Source of the DNA: JAHDCJ01 sp039028895
GTDB taxonomy: Bacteria; Bacteroidota; Bacteroidia; Chitinophagales; Saprospiraceae
NCBI GenBank assembly: GCA_039028895.1
Contig: JBCCHF010000021.1
Location: 1-64,000, forward strand
Reading direction: 5' to 3'
Length of the DNA: 64,000 nucleotides
A program made the position numbers and the translations under genes. Below are positions 39,584 through 48,380 of this stretch, piece after piece. Below the pieces are notes generated by a model. That model did no database searches and had not been told where the DNA came from. It was given only the letters and a program-made list of their open reading frames with translations. The stretch's first letter is position 1; every line of letters starts with the position of its first letter.

Positions 39584-39733
39584 TCAGAATATGGTATAAA
39601 TAAATGGCATGACAGAAGAACCTCCGCCAATTACAAGCAAGACGCCAATTAACAACAATACGATAATCATCGGAGCCAACCAGAATTTCTTTCGTTCCTT
39701 CAAGAATCCCCACAAATCGGTTAAAAATTCCAT
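39584..39733 (-). CDS. Small DUF5989-family membrane protein
   Basis: 49 residues. The sequence opens 'MEFLTDLWGFLKERKKFW' and continues with one membrane helix (about 19-38) into 'GGGSSVMPFIYTIF', the complete pattern of DUF5989 proteins. These small proteins commonly accompany SxtJ-like membrane proteins, SGNH hydrolases or carbamoyltransferases; their role is unknown. Its stop lies 7 bases before the proposed TTG start of the SGNH hydrolase, suggesting translational coupling. No SxtJ homologue is beside it. Confidence 0.85.
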   Translation of the reverse strand: MEFLTDLWGFLKERKKFWLAPMIIVLLLIGVLLVIGGGSSVMPFIYTIF

Positions 39734-39916
39734 AGCATTGAATTTAGGCCTTCAAAGATAAAAATTTGATGGTTCATCTGTCTAAATCAACAAACTGTAT
39801 AGAAAATTTGTCTATAAACTACCAGCTTCCTAATTTGCCCTTTCTCATAAAAAGCGGCTATTTTATGCTCTGAAAAGCATTATGAGTTATATTTTTCGAA
39901 ATACCAATCTCAAAAT

Positions 39917-42724
39917 ATGAAACTGACCTACGACGATTTTACCATAAAGGCCCAGGAAGCTATTCTTGAGGCCCAGAAACTTGCAAAAGCCAATAGCCAC
40001 CAACATGTGGATACGGCTCACCTCGTCAAATCGCTGATGCTGGTTGATGAAAATGTCATTCCTTTCCTATTTTCTAAAATGGGGGTTAATGGTGATAAGC
40101 TTCAATCTCAGCTCGACTCTTACATCGACACCTTGACCAAGGTCCAGGATGCGGCAAAACAATATCTCACTCCTGAAGCTAATGAAGCAGTAAGAGTTGC
40201 AGCAAAACTGAAGAAAGAATTCGAAGATGAGTACATCGCCATCGAGTTATTTCTTTTGGCTATCCTTAAAGGGAATGACCTGACGGCAAAAATGATGCAG
40301 GAACTGGGTGCTACCGAAGACGATATGAGAGATGCTATTGCCGAGTTAAGAAAAGGCCGTAAAGTAACTTCCCAGGGAGCTGACGAACAGTACAATGCAC
40401 TAAAGCGCTTCGCAGTCAACCTTTGCGAGCAAGCAAAATCAGGGAAACTGGATCCGATCATTGGGCGTGATGAGGAAATACGTCGCGTTTTACAGATTCT
40501 TTCTCGGAGAAAGAAAAATAACCCGATCCTGGTAGGAGAACCGGGCGTAGGTAAAACAGCTATCGTAGAAGGCATTGCCTGGCGTATCGTTGATAATGAC
40601 GTTCCTGAAAATTTGCAGAACAAAACACTTTATGTGCTTGACCTTGCAGCATTGATCGCTGGGGCGAAATACAAAGGTGAGTTTGAAGAACGTCTTAAAG
40701 CGGTAATCAAAGAAGTGTCAGGAGCAGATGGGGAAATCATTTTATTTATTGATGAAATCCACACCCTCGTGGGCGCAGGCGGAGGAGCAGGTGCGATGGA
40801 TGCAGCAAATATTCTTAAACCGGCACTCGCACGCGGAGACCTGAGAACTATTGGTGCCACCACCCTTGATGAATACCAGAAGTATTTTGAGAAAGATAAA
40901 GCATTGGTAAGACGCTTTCAGACAGTGCTTGTTGAAGAGCCACCAATTGCTGATGCGATTTCAATCTTACGCGGATTGCGCGAACGATATGAAAACCACC
41001 ACCAGGTGCGCATTATCGACGACGCTTTGATTGCTGCAGTCGAGTTATCAGCCAGGTACATCACAGATCGTTCGTTACCAGACAAAGCGATTGACCTCAT
41101 TGATGAATCAGCTGCTAAGTTGAGGCTGGAGTTAAATTCCGTGCCGGCAGCACTTGATGAACTGGAACGCAAGCTCCGTCAATTGGAAATTGAGCGGGAA
41201 GCCATCAAGCGCGAAAAGAACAAGGAAAAACTTGACAAGCTCAACAAGCAGATTGCCAATCTCACCGAAGAATACAAGCAGGTCAATGCCCAATGGCAGT
41301 CAGAAAAGGAACTGGTCGACAAAATCCAGGAACACAAAAAGAACCTTGAAGAACTGAAGCACCTGGCCGATGAAGCCGAACGAGAAAGCGATTTCGCGAA
41401 AGTCGCAGAACTTCGCTACGGAAAAATCAAGAAAGAAGAAGAGGCCATCAAAAAAGCTGAGGCTAAGCTCAATAAACTGTCTTCTGATAACCGTTTGACA
41501 GACGAGGAAGTAGATGCAGAAAACATCGCAGAAGTAGTTGCCAACTGGACAGGTATACCAGTTACCAAGATGCTACAAAGCGAAAAAGAAAAACTTATCA
41601 ACCTTGAAGATGAACTGCACAAACGCCTCATTGGTCAGAATCAGGCAGTAATAGCTGTATCTGATGCGGTTAGAAGAAGCCGCGCTGGACTGGGAGATGA
41701 GAATAAGCCCATTGGCTCCTTTATCTTTCTTGGACCTACCGGTGTTGGTAAAACAGAGTTAGCCAAAGCTCTTGCAGAACAACTGTTTAACGACGAAGGT
41801 GCGATTGTCAGAATCGATATGAGTGAATTCCAGGAAAGACATTCAGTCTCAAGACTGGTTGGCGCCCCTCCCGGTTATGTCGGCTATGATGAAGGCGGGC
41901 AATTGACAGAAGCTGTCAGGCGCAAGCCATATTCTATCGTGTTGTTGGATGAAATAGAAAAAGCACACCCAGACACCTTCAATATTCTGCTCCAGGTGCT
42001 TGATGATGGAAGATTGTCAGATAATAAAGGTCGTACGGCCAACTTTAAAAACACGATTATCATCATGACTTCCAATATGGGAGCAGAGATCATTCTCGAT
42101 AATTTCGAAGATCTCGATTACGTCGAAGATGATAAACGGATGGAAATCATTGATGCTACCCGGGAAGAAGTTTTTGAATTGCTCAAAGACACCCTCCGCC
42201 CTGAATTCCTTAACAGGATTGATGAAAGGATCATGTTCCTTCCTTTGACAAGAGATGAGATCCGCAAGATACTGGTATTGATGTTAAAAGGTGTTCGCAA
42301 ACGCCTTGCCCGCCAGAAATTGGAGATCTGGTTCAGCGAACGCTCCCTCGATCACCTCGCTGATCTAGGATACGATCCGCAATTCGGTGCAAGACCTATG
42401 AAACGAGTTATCCAGCGTGAAGTCGTCAACGAGCTCTCCAAAGCATTGCTAAAAGGCGATTTCAACAAAGGCGATACTATTTATATCGATATCAACGAGA
42501 AAAAAGAACTCCTCTTCCTCAAAGAAAAACCGGAGATCACTGACCAGCCAGAAGGCGAGAAGAAAGACCCGCCAAAGACTACAAGACGCAAGCGTAACTC
42601 CAGGAAAAAAGAAGCTGAGGACGCCGCCAAAGAGAAAATGAGCGATAGCGCCAAAGAGGTGGAAGAAGCAGCTAAAGCAGTCGAGGAAGCAGCTAAAAAG
42701 CTGAAGGATGAGGGAGGTGAGTAG
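39917..42724 (+). CDS. clpB: ATP-dependent disaggregase ClpB
   Basis: 935 residues. ClpB, with DnaK, threads aggregated proteins through a hexameric pore. It has the N-domain (1-145), AAA1 with Walker A Gly207-Thr214 ('GEPGVGKT'), the middle coiled coil with charged repeats (about 405-525), AAA2 with Walker A Gly606-Thr613 ('GPTGVGKT'), and the C-terminal sensor-2 domain ('YDPQFGARPMKR'). The middle domain separates it from ClpA and ClpC. Unusually, about 70 extra residues follow the normal end (from about 865): Lys/Arg-rich, then an Ala/Glu/Lys helix repeating 'EEAAKAVEEAAKKL'. No heat-shock operator was recognised. Confidence 0.95.
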   Translation: MKLTYDDFTIKAQEAILEAQKLAKANSHQHVDTAHLVKSLMLVDENVIPFLFSKMGVNGDKLQSQLDSYIDTLTKVQDAAKQYLTPEANEAVRVAAKLKKEFEDEYIAIELFLLAILKGNDLTAKMMQELGATEDDMRDAIAELRKGRKVTSQGADEQYNALKRFAVNLCEQAKSGKLDPIIGRDEEIRRVLQILSRRKKNNPILVGEPGVGKTAIVEGIAWRIVDNDVPENLQNKTLYVLDLAALIAGAKYKGEFEERLKAVIKEVSGADGEIILFIDEIHTLVGAGGGAGAMDAANILKPALARGDLRTIGATTLDEYQKYFEKDKALVRRFQTVLVEEPPIADAISILRGLRERYENHHQVRIIDDALIAAVELSARYITDRSLPDKAIDLIDESAAKLRLELNSVPAALDELERKLRQLEIEREAIKREKNKEKLDKLNKQIANLTEEYKQVNAQWQSEKELVDKIQEHKKNLEELKHLADEAERESDFAKVAELRYGKIKKEEEAIKKAEAKLNKLSSDNRLTDEEVDAENIAEVVANWTGIPVTKMLQSEKEKLINLEDELHKRLIGQNQAVIAVSDAVRRSRAGLGDENKPIGSFIFLGPTGVGKTELAKALAEQLFNDEGAIVRIDMSEFQERHSVSRLVGAPPGYVGYDEGGQLTEAVRRKPYSIVLLDEIEKAHPDTFNILLQVLDDGRLSDNKGRTANFKNTIIIMTSNMGAEIILDNFEDLDYVEDDKRMEIIDATREEVFELLKDTLRPEFLNRIDERIMFLPLTRDEIRKILVLMLKGVRKRLARQKLEIWFSERSLDHLADLGYDPQFGARPMKRVIQREVVNELSKALLKGDFNKGDTIYIDINEKKELLFLKEKPEITDQPEGEKKDPPKTTRRKRNSRKKEAEDAAKEKMSDSAKEVEEAAKAVEEAAKKLKDEGGE

Positions 42725-42849
42725 TTTTTAATGGGTAATCTGCAGTACTCAATCTGTAATCTCACATTTAGTTAAAAGATTTCAGATAATATATTTTGAA
42801 GTATTCAAAATACACATTTCCTTAAAATCCGATTGCCGATTGAATCCAG

Positions 42850-44982
42850 TTACTCCATCCAATAGACCCCGGTATACTTATCCACAATCACTTTGGCCAA
42901 GTTCTCAGGAACGATAGCGTAATGGGAAAATTCCATAGTCGCAGAAGCACGACCAGCGGTTAGGGTTCGAAGGTCGGAGACGTAGCCGAACAGTTCTGAT
43001 AGAGGTGAATCAGCGTTGATATGTGTGGCGCCAGACCGCAATTCCTGGCTTTTGGGAAGACCGCGACGGCGGTTGAGATCACTCATTATCGTGCCTACAT
43101 GCTCTTCTGGCGAAACGATCACCAGTTTCATATATGGCTCAAGGAGAACAGCGCCAGCTTCCTTGGCAGCAGCTCTAAAGCCATTGCGCGCGCAAACTTC
43201 GAAAGCAGCCGCCTGGGCGTTGTCCGGATCATGCTTGCCATCTATGAGTTTGACTTTCATGTGCTGGATTTCATTTCCGGCAAGGATACCATTGAACATC
43301 ATTTGCTCAAAACCTTTCTTGATGAAGGAGATGAACTGGTTAGGTATCTTCTCTTTCGGGCAAATATTGACGAACTGAAGTTTTGTCTTTCCGGTTTTGT
43401 ATTCATCCGACTTTAGGAAAACTTCGTCTGCAGGACCGATCTCAAAGTCGAGTTCAGCAAACAAATGTCCTCCACCAGCTCTCAGGTCAAGGGTTTCCCG
43501 ATGGCGGTAGGTAGCAGTCAGTCGTTCTTTATAATTCACCTGTGGCGCACCCTGGTTAACTTCTACGCGATGTTCTTCTTTCAATTTGGACAGAATGACT
43601 TCAAGGTGCAATTCACCCATACCACTGATAATTGTTTGAGCGGTCTCTTCATTAAACGTCACTTTGAAGGTTGGATCTTCTTCTGCTAGCTTATCAAGCG
43701 AAGAAGACAGCTTTTCAAGTCCTTGCTGGGTCCTCGGCTCAATAGCGATACCAATCACAGGTTCTGGGAATACAATAGGTGCGAGCAGGATTGGGTTTTT
43801 GACATCCGTCAACGTATCACCCGTTCGAATATCTCGAAGGCCTACTACGGCAACGATGTCTCCAGCCTCAACTTTTGAAATGGCTTTTTTCTTATCTGCA
43901 TGCACCTGGTAAAGACGGGATAGGCGTTCTTTTTTGTTCGTTCGATTATTAAGAATGGCTTTGCCCTCCTGAAGCACACCGGAATAAACTCTAATGAATA
44001 CAAGTTTGGCGTGATCATCGAGAACGATCTTAAAGGCTAATGCTGAAAATGGTTCTTCAGCGGAAGGTTCCCGGGTCTCGTTTTTCTGTGTATATGGGTT
44101 TTCTCCTGTTACCCCACCAATATAAAGAGGGGAGGGGAGGTAAGCACACACTGCATCTAGAAGTGGCTGTATGCCTTTGTTTTTATAAGCAGATCCACAC
44201 ATCACCGGAACAAAATCAAGCGAAATTGTGCTTTTACGGATGACGGCTTTCAGTTCTTCAATGGAAATACTTTCTGGGTCGGAAAAATACTTGTCCAGCA
44301 AATCATCATCCAATTCAGCTAGTGCTTCCATCAATGCATCCCTGGCAGCTGACGCCTCTTCCTGGAGATCGTCAGGTATTGCTTCAGTATGATATGATTT
44401 GCCCTCATCATCATCCCAAATCAACGCCTTCATTTGAAGGAGATCAATCACGCCGGAGAATTCTTCTTCTTCTCCTATAGGCCATTGGATGGGATATGCA
44501 TTTGCCTGGAATCGTTCCCTGATCTGAGCAACAACATCTTCAAAATCAGCGCCCTGCCTGTCCATTTTATTGACAAATGCAATTCTTGGGACACTATAAC
44601 GGTTTGCCTGCCGCCAAACGGTTTCTGATTGTGGCTCCACACCACCTTTGGCATCGAACAGGGCGATCATGCCATCCAATACTCTTAACGAACGCTCCAC
44701 CTCTACAGTAAAATCTACATGACCAGGAGTATCGATAATGTTAAGCGTGATCTTCTGGTTGTTATAGGTCCATAGTGTTTTGGTGGCAGCAGCGGTAATT
44801 GTGATACCTCGCTCACGTTCCATCTGCATATGGTCCATTTCAGTATTCCCTGTATGGACCTCACCTATCTTGTGGGTAATACCCGTGTAATACAGAATAC
44901 GTTCGGTAGTTGTAGTCTTACCAGCATCAATATGGGCAGCGATCCCAATATTTCGCGTTAATGATAGGTCGTTAGTCTTCAT
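42850..44982 (-). CDS. fusA: Elongation factor G (stand-alone copy)
   Basis: 710 residues, full length. EF-G is the GTPase that drives ribosomal translocation and, with RRF, recycling. GTPase motifs are intact: G1 'AHIDAGKTTTTER' (16-28), G2 'RGITITAAATKT', G3 'DTPGHVDF', G4 'NKMD'; domains II-V follow to 'HYAIVPENLAKVIVDKY'. The gene is not in a str operon: it lies between clpB and cinA, with no rpsL, rpsG or tuf near it. The bacterium probably has another EF-G, making this a paralogue (inference). A leader with a hairpin precedes it. EF-G2-type specialisation is a possible alternative. Confidence 0.9.
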   Translation of the reverse strand: MKTNDLSLTRNIGIAAHIDAGKTTTTERILYYTGITHKIGEVHTGNTEMDHMQMERERGITITAAATKTLWTYNNQKITLNIIDTPGHVDFTVEVERSLRVLDGMIALFDAKGGVEPQSETVWRQANRYSVPRIAFVNKMDRQGADFEDVVAQIRERFQANAYPIQWPIGEEEEFSGVIDLLQMKALIWDDDEGKSYHTEAIPDDLQEEASAARDALMEALAELDDDLLDKYFSDPESISIEELKAVIRKSTISLDFVPVMCGSAYKNKGIQPLLDAVCAYLPSPLYIGGVTGENPYTQKNETREPSAEEPFSALAFKIVLDDHAKLVFIRVYSGVLQEGKAILNNRTNKKERLSRLYQVHADKKKAISKVEAGDIVAVVGLRDIRTGDTLTDVKNPILLAPIVFPEPVIGIAIEPRTQQGLEKLSSSLDKLAEEDPTFKVTFNEETAQTIISGMGELHLEVILSKLKEEHRVEVNQGAPQVNYKERLTATYRHRETLDLRAGGGHLFAELDFEIGPADEVFLKSDEYKTGKTKLQFVNICPKEKIPNQFISFIKKGFEQMMFNGILAGNEIQHMKVKLIDGKHDPDNAQAAAFEVCARNGFRAAAKEAGAVLLEPYMKLVIVSPEEHVGTIMSDLNRRRGLPKSQELRSGATHINADSPLSELFGYVSDLRTLTAGRASATMEFSHYAIVPENLAKVIVDKYTGVYWME

Positions 44983-45078
44983 GGAATTTCCCTTACGGGG
45001 AAAAGGTCTTTGAATAATGGCACTAAAAATAGGGAAATGCCTCGAATTACCTAGAAGTCACCATAAAGAATTCAACTT

Positions 45079-45231
45079 TCAAACTCCTAAGTCTCTCAAA
45101 AACTCAATAACCCGAAATAAACAACGTGGAAAAAATAAGAAAGGTAGGTCCATAAAAAGATAAACCCGCAGCGGGGAGCTGCGGGTTATCTTAAAAGTTA
45201 AACAGGGTGCGAATCTGTTTTCTTTTGCCAT
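45079..45231 (-). CDS. Possible leader ORF upstream of fusA
   Basis: Fifty codons from ATG at 45231, A-rich just upstream (TTGAAA before ATG). The product would begin 'MAKENRFAPCLTFKITRSS'. Codons 14-27 form the left and right arms of the hairpin at 45157-45192, the geometry expected if ribosome position controls the hairpin. The peptide has no recognisable family and could be chance, so confidence is low. Confidence 0.2.
   Translation of the reverse strand: MAKENRFAPCLTFKITRSSPLRVYLFMDLPFLFFPRCLFRVIEFLRDLGV
45152..45192 (-). terminator. Terminator-like hairpin in the fusA leader
   Basis: Right and left arms of 15 and 16 bases (one bulged base) with a 5-base loop and GC-rich core CCCGCAGC/GCTGCGGG; on the minus strand it is followed by a T-rich tract (TATCTTTTT). 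It stands about 170 bases before the fusA start and has no upstream gene of its own to end, so it may be an attenuator. Confidence 0.6.
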
Positions 45232-45257
45232 TTTCAATTTAAAACCATAGACTCAAT

Positions 45258-45289
45258 ATAATAGAAGGAAATTAATTTCCTAATATTAT
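45258..45289. repeat. 32-base near-perfect dyad containing AGGAAATTAATTTCCT
   Basis: The 16-base core at 45266-45281 is perfectly palindromic; 15-base arms around a 2-base centre extend to 45258-45289 with two mismatches per arm pair. It could be an operator for fusA, cinA or both. Confidence 0.6.
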
Positions 45290-45543
45290 CAGTTGTTTTA
45301 AATACTAAACCAATTTAATAAAAAAACGTTCAAAAAGCGATTTCGCTGCCAGGTTTTTTTAAACTTTTTCAGTTTTTTGGCCAGTGCCAACATTTTGGCT
45401 TAAGCCATGATAAACCTGAGTTTTTTACAAAAATTGATTAGTAAAGACCTTACTAAGAATAATCATTATTATCTGAAAAGTAAAGTCACAAATAGAATAC
45501 ATATTTAATGCCAAATTGTTCTGATCTGAATCAATTTTTGTCA

Positions 45544-45551
45544 TAGTTTTG
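45544..45551 (+). promoter_or_regulatory. Candidate -7 element TAGTTTTG for cinA
   Basis: Exact TAnnTTTG match 61 bases before the ATG at 45613. Confidence 0.45.
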
Positions 45552-45612
45552 TGAAATTTATTATTCAAATTGATGTCACTGATTTTTGGCACAGGCATCA
45601 AAACCACCTTTA

Positions 45613-46863
45613 ATGAAAGCACAGATAATTACAATAGGAGATGAAATATTGATTGGCCAGATTATAGATACCAACTCCGCATGGATGGGAGAGCAACTCA
45701 ATCTGTTAGGTATAAAGGTCGATTCCATTCTTACTGTCAGCGATGAATATGAAACCATTCAGTCAGCTGTTGGTGACGCAGACGGTGATGTTGATGTCGT
45801 CTTGATAACCGGAGGACTTGGGCCAACCAAAGACGATGTTACGAAAAAAGCAATTGCTGATTATTTCGAAACACCACTGTTATTCCATGAAGAGACTTAC
45901 GATCGTATCGTTCATGCGTTCAAGGTCCGGAATATTCCACTCACTGACCACCACCGCGAACAATGTCACCTGCCAGAGGCCTGTATAATTCTGAAAAATA
46001 ACAGAGGCACAGCCCCGGGTATGTGGTTTGAAAGTAAGTCTACTGTATTTGTGTCTATGCCTGGCGTGCCACACGAGATGAAGAATATCATGCAATACCA
46101 GGTAATACCAAGGTTGCAAAAGAAAAATAATACCCAGGAAATTGCTCATCGTACCATCCTTACAGCTGGAATTGGCGAAACATCATTGGCTAATATCATT
46201 AGTGATTTTGAAGCAGGGTTGCCTTCAAACATTAAACTGGCCTACCTGCCGGGTCTCGGACAAGTAAGACTGCGCCTTAGCGGTTTTGGTTCAAAAGCCA
46301 ATGAAATTGCTGAAGTTTTGGATAGGAAGGCTGATGAAATGTACAACCTTGTTGCCAAATACGCCTATGGAAGAGAAAAGGAGAATCTCGAAACTGTATT
46401 GGGAGAAATGCTAAAGGAAAGAGGTGCTTTACTTGCAACTGCAGAAAGTTGCACCGGAGGTCATATCGGACATACAATAACCTCGGTGCCTGGTTCGTCC
46501 GAATATTTCGCTGGTGGGGTTATTGCCTACTCCAATTCGGTCAAGATGAATCAACTCAGGGTAAGCCCTGACACTCTCGAAACGCATGGAGCAGTTAGCC
46601 GCCATACCGTAGAGGAAATGGTGAAAGGTGTCGTAAAACTGCTTCATGTCGACTACGGTATTGCCGTCTCAGGAATTGCAGGCCCAGGTGGCGGAAGTGA
46701 TGACAAGCCAGTAGGACTTGTCTGTATCGCAGTAGGCACTCAGAACAAAGTGATTTCTAGAGAATTCCGATTTGGTAAAGAGCGATTAACCAATATAAAA
46801 AGGACAACGATCACAGCCTTGAATATGATGCGAAAATTTTTATTAGCCGATAAATTGGAGTAA
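45613..46863 (+). CDS. cinA: CinA-family protein (nicotinamide-nucleotide amidase / competence-damage-inducible)
   Basis: 416 residues from the ATG at 45613 ('MKAQIITIGDEILIGQIIDTN', the standard start); an upstream in-frame ATG at 45586 would add 9 residues. The N-terminal domain (1-170) is the MoeA/MoaB-like COG1058 part ('LITGGLGPTKDDVTKKA', a pterin-type fold), often an ADP-ribose pyrophosphatase; the C-terminal domain (about 258-415) is the PncC-type NMN amidohydrolase ('ATAESCTGGHIGHTI', 'SGIAGPGGGSDDKPVG'). Together they recycle pyridine nucleotides. Its stop overlaps the next promoter element. Confidence 0.92.
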   Translation: MKAQIITIGDEILIGQIIDTNSAWMGEQLNLLGIKVDSILTVSDEYETIQSAVGDADGDVDVVLITGGLGPTKDDVTKKAIADYFETPLLFHEETYDRIVHAFKVRNIPLTDHHREQCHLPEACIILKNNRGTAPGMWFESKSTVFVSMPGVPHEMKNIMQYQVIPRLQKKNNTQEIAHRTILTAGIGETSLANIISDFEAGLPSNIKLAYLPGLGQVRLRLSGFGSKANEIAEVLDRKADEMYNLVAKYAYGREKENLETVLGEMLKERGALLATAESCTGGHIGHTITSVPGSSEYFAGGVIAYSNSVKMNQLRVSPDTLETHGAVSRHTVEEMVKGVVKLLHVDYGIAVSGIAGPGGGSDDKPVGLVCIAVGTQNKVISREFRFGKERLTNIKRTTITALNMMRKFLLADKLE

Positions 46864-46868
46864 TTTTG
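46861..46868 (+). promoter_or_regulatory. Candidate -7 element TAATTTTG overlapping the cinA stop
   Basis: The TAA stop of cinA is the first three bases of an exact TAATTTTG, 19 bases before the next ATG (46888). The E2 gene may thus have its own promoter. Confidence 0.45.
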
Positions 46869-46887
46869 CGATACAAAATTATGGTCT

Positions 46888-48234
46888 ATGGCTCTTGTTG
46901 ATCTGGTTATGCCCAAGATGGGAGAATCCATCATGGAAGCAACCATCCTGAAGTGGGAAAAAAGTGTTGGTGATACTATAGAAGTAGATGAAGATGTGCT
47001 GCTGATAGCCACTGATAAAGTAGACACCGAGGTCCCTTCTCCGGTTGCTGGTGTACTCCAGGAGGTTCTTTTTGAAGAAGGTGACACAGTTGAAGTGGGT
47101 AAAATTATCGCCCGCATAGTTGTTGAAGGTGAAGAACCGCAGGTACAAGCTTCTCCAGCTATAGAGGAAATACCCGCCACTAATGGTAAACACGAAGCTT
47201 CAATGCCAGAAAAGGAACCTGCAGAATTGGTTAAACCAGCCACTTCAGTTGCCTTCAATACCGGTGAAGCAACAAGGTTTTATTCACCTCTGGTCAAGAG
47301 CATCGCGAAAAAAGAAGGTATTCCTGTCTCAGAACTTGAAACGATTTCTGGAACAGGAGCCAAAGGTCGCGTTACCAAAAAAGATATTCTGGCTTATCTT
47401 AAAGTGCGCACAGGCGAAATGCCTGCTGTTAGTACTCAATCAGTCGCTAAAACAGAACCAAAGTCTACTCCGGTTAACCACCCACAACCTAAGACAACAC
47501 CCGTTCAATCTAAAAGTGTTTCTGGTGGTGATACGATCATCGAAATGGATCGTATGCGCAAACTGATTGCTGAACACATGGTTCGGTCCAAGCAGGTGTC
47601 ACCGCACGTTACCTCCTTTGTTGAAGCAGATGTCACCAACCTGTTTAACTGGAGAAACAAAAACAAAGCAGCCTTTATGGAACGCTTTGGTCAGAAACTG
47701 ACATTTACACCCATCTTCATAGAAATCATTGCACGCACGATTAAAGACTTCCCAATGATCAACGTTTCTGTTGAAGGGGAAAATATCATCGTACACAACG
47801 ATATTAATGTCGGAATGGCAGCAGCACTGCCTTCAGGTAATCTCATTGTTCCGGTCATCAAAAATGCAGACTTGCTTAACCTTGGTGGGTTGGCAACTAC
47901 AGTTAATGACCTGGTAGACCGTGCACGCAATAACAAACTCAAGCCTGACGACATCCAGGGTGGCACTTTTACCCTCACCAATGTTGGTACATTCGGTAAC
48001 CTTGCTGGAACTCCGATCATCAACCAACCACAGGTCGCCATCATGGCTACAGGAGCGATCCAAAAGAAACCAGCTGTTGTAGAAACAGAGTTTGGTGACA
48101 TGATCGCCGTCAGAAGACTGATGATGCTTTCTATGTCTTACGACCACCGGGTTGTTGACGGTTTCCTTGGCGGGTCGTTTTTGAGAAGAGTAGCCGATTA
48201 CCTCGAAGCCTTTGATCCGAACAGAGAGCTATAG
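46888..48234 (+). CDS. 2-oxoacid dehydrogenase complex E2 (dihydrolipoamide acyltransferase)
   Basis: 448 residues. The N-terminal lipoyl domain carries Lys44 in 'LLIATDKVDTEVPSP'; a linker follows; the E3/E1-binding domain is at about 131-168 ('YSPLVKSIAKKEGIPVSEL', 'SGTGAKGRVTKKDIL'); the catalytic domain (about 215-448) ends with the active-site 'MSYDHRVVDGFLGG' (His...Asp). It passes acyl groups to CoA. Gene neighbours give no E1, so pyruvate, 2-oxoglutarate and branched-chain substrates all remain open; one lipoyl domain and the peptide motifs favour the branched-chain or 2-oxoglutarate type. Confidence 0.9.
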   Translation: MALVDLVMPKMGESIMEATILKWEKSVGDTIEVDEDVLLIATDKVDTEVPSPVAGVLQEVLFEEGDTVEVGKIIARIVVEGEEPQVQASPAIEEIPATNGKHEASMPEKEPAELVKPATSVAFNTGEATRFYSPLVKSIAKKEGIPVSELETISGTGAKGRVTKKDILAYLKVRTGEMPAVSTQSVAKTEPKSTPVNHPQPKTTPVQSKSVSGGDTIIEMDRMRKLIAEHMVRSKQVSPHVTSFVEADVTNLFNWRNKNKAAFMERFGQKLTFTPIFIEIIARTIKDFPMINVSVEGENIIVHNDINVGMAAALPSGNLIVPVIKNADLLNLGGLATTVNDLVDRARNNKLKPDDIQGGTFTLTNVGTFGNLAGTPIINQPQVAIMATGAIQKKPAVVETEFGDMIAVRRLMMLSMSYDHRVVDGFLGGSFLRRVADYLEAFDPNREL

Positions 48235-48301
48235 GCATAAACAAATCCCTTAGCGTAACGTTAATTTGCTGTGTGGCTCAAAATTTGGCAGAAAGATTGC
48301 T

Positions 48302-48309
48302 TATCTTTG
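48302..48309 (+). promoter_or_regulatory. Candidate -7 element TATCTTTG for the OmpA-family gene
   Basis: Exact TAnnTTTG match 71 bases before the ATG at 48381; it lies inside a longer open frame and so argues for the 48381 start. Confidence 0.45.
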
Positions 48310-48380
48310 TGCGTTCATCCTCCAACATACACCACTTTGAGAAAGTGCCTTGTAACTTTTACTGTATTAAACATCGGCCC

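Larger units (their letters stand above)
44983..45612. other. 630-base control region between divergent fusA and cinA
   Basis: No firm gene. From the fusA side (minus strand, upstream to downstream) it holds a near-perfect 32-base dyad (45258-45289), a possible 50-codon leader frame (45231 down to 45079) and a terminator-like hairpin (45157-45192) inside that frame. A short palindrome GGCTTAAGCC lies at 45398-45407, and a plus-strand -7 match TAGTTTTG at 45544-45551 faces cinA. Confidence 0.55.

Noticed and set aside
39577..39630. ATG-started N-terminus for the SGNH hydrolase
   Set aside because: It overlaps the DUF5989 gene in another frame; the DUF5989 reading matches a known family exactly, and the TTG at 39576 gives a clean membrane anchor.
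40120..42300. Several long open frames antisense to clpB
   Set aside because: Shadows of the clpB reading frame: serine- and arginine-rich, low complexity, no start context or motifs. The same applies to antisense frames in parE, E2, fadD and the molybdoenzyme.
45199..45222. Small loop 'AACAG..CTGTT' resembling a tRNA T arm
   Set aside because: Only five base pairs and no further cloverleaf; it belongs to the fusA leader.
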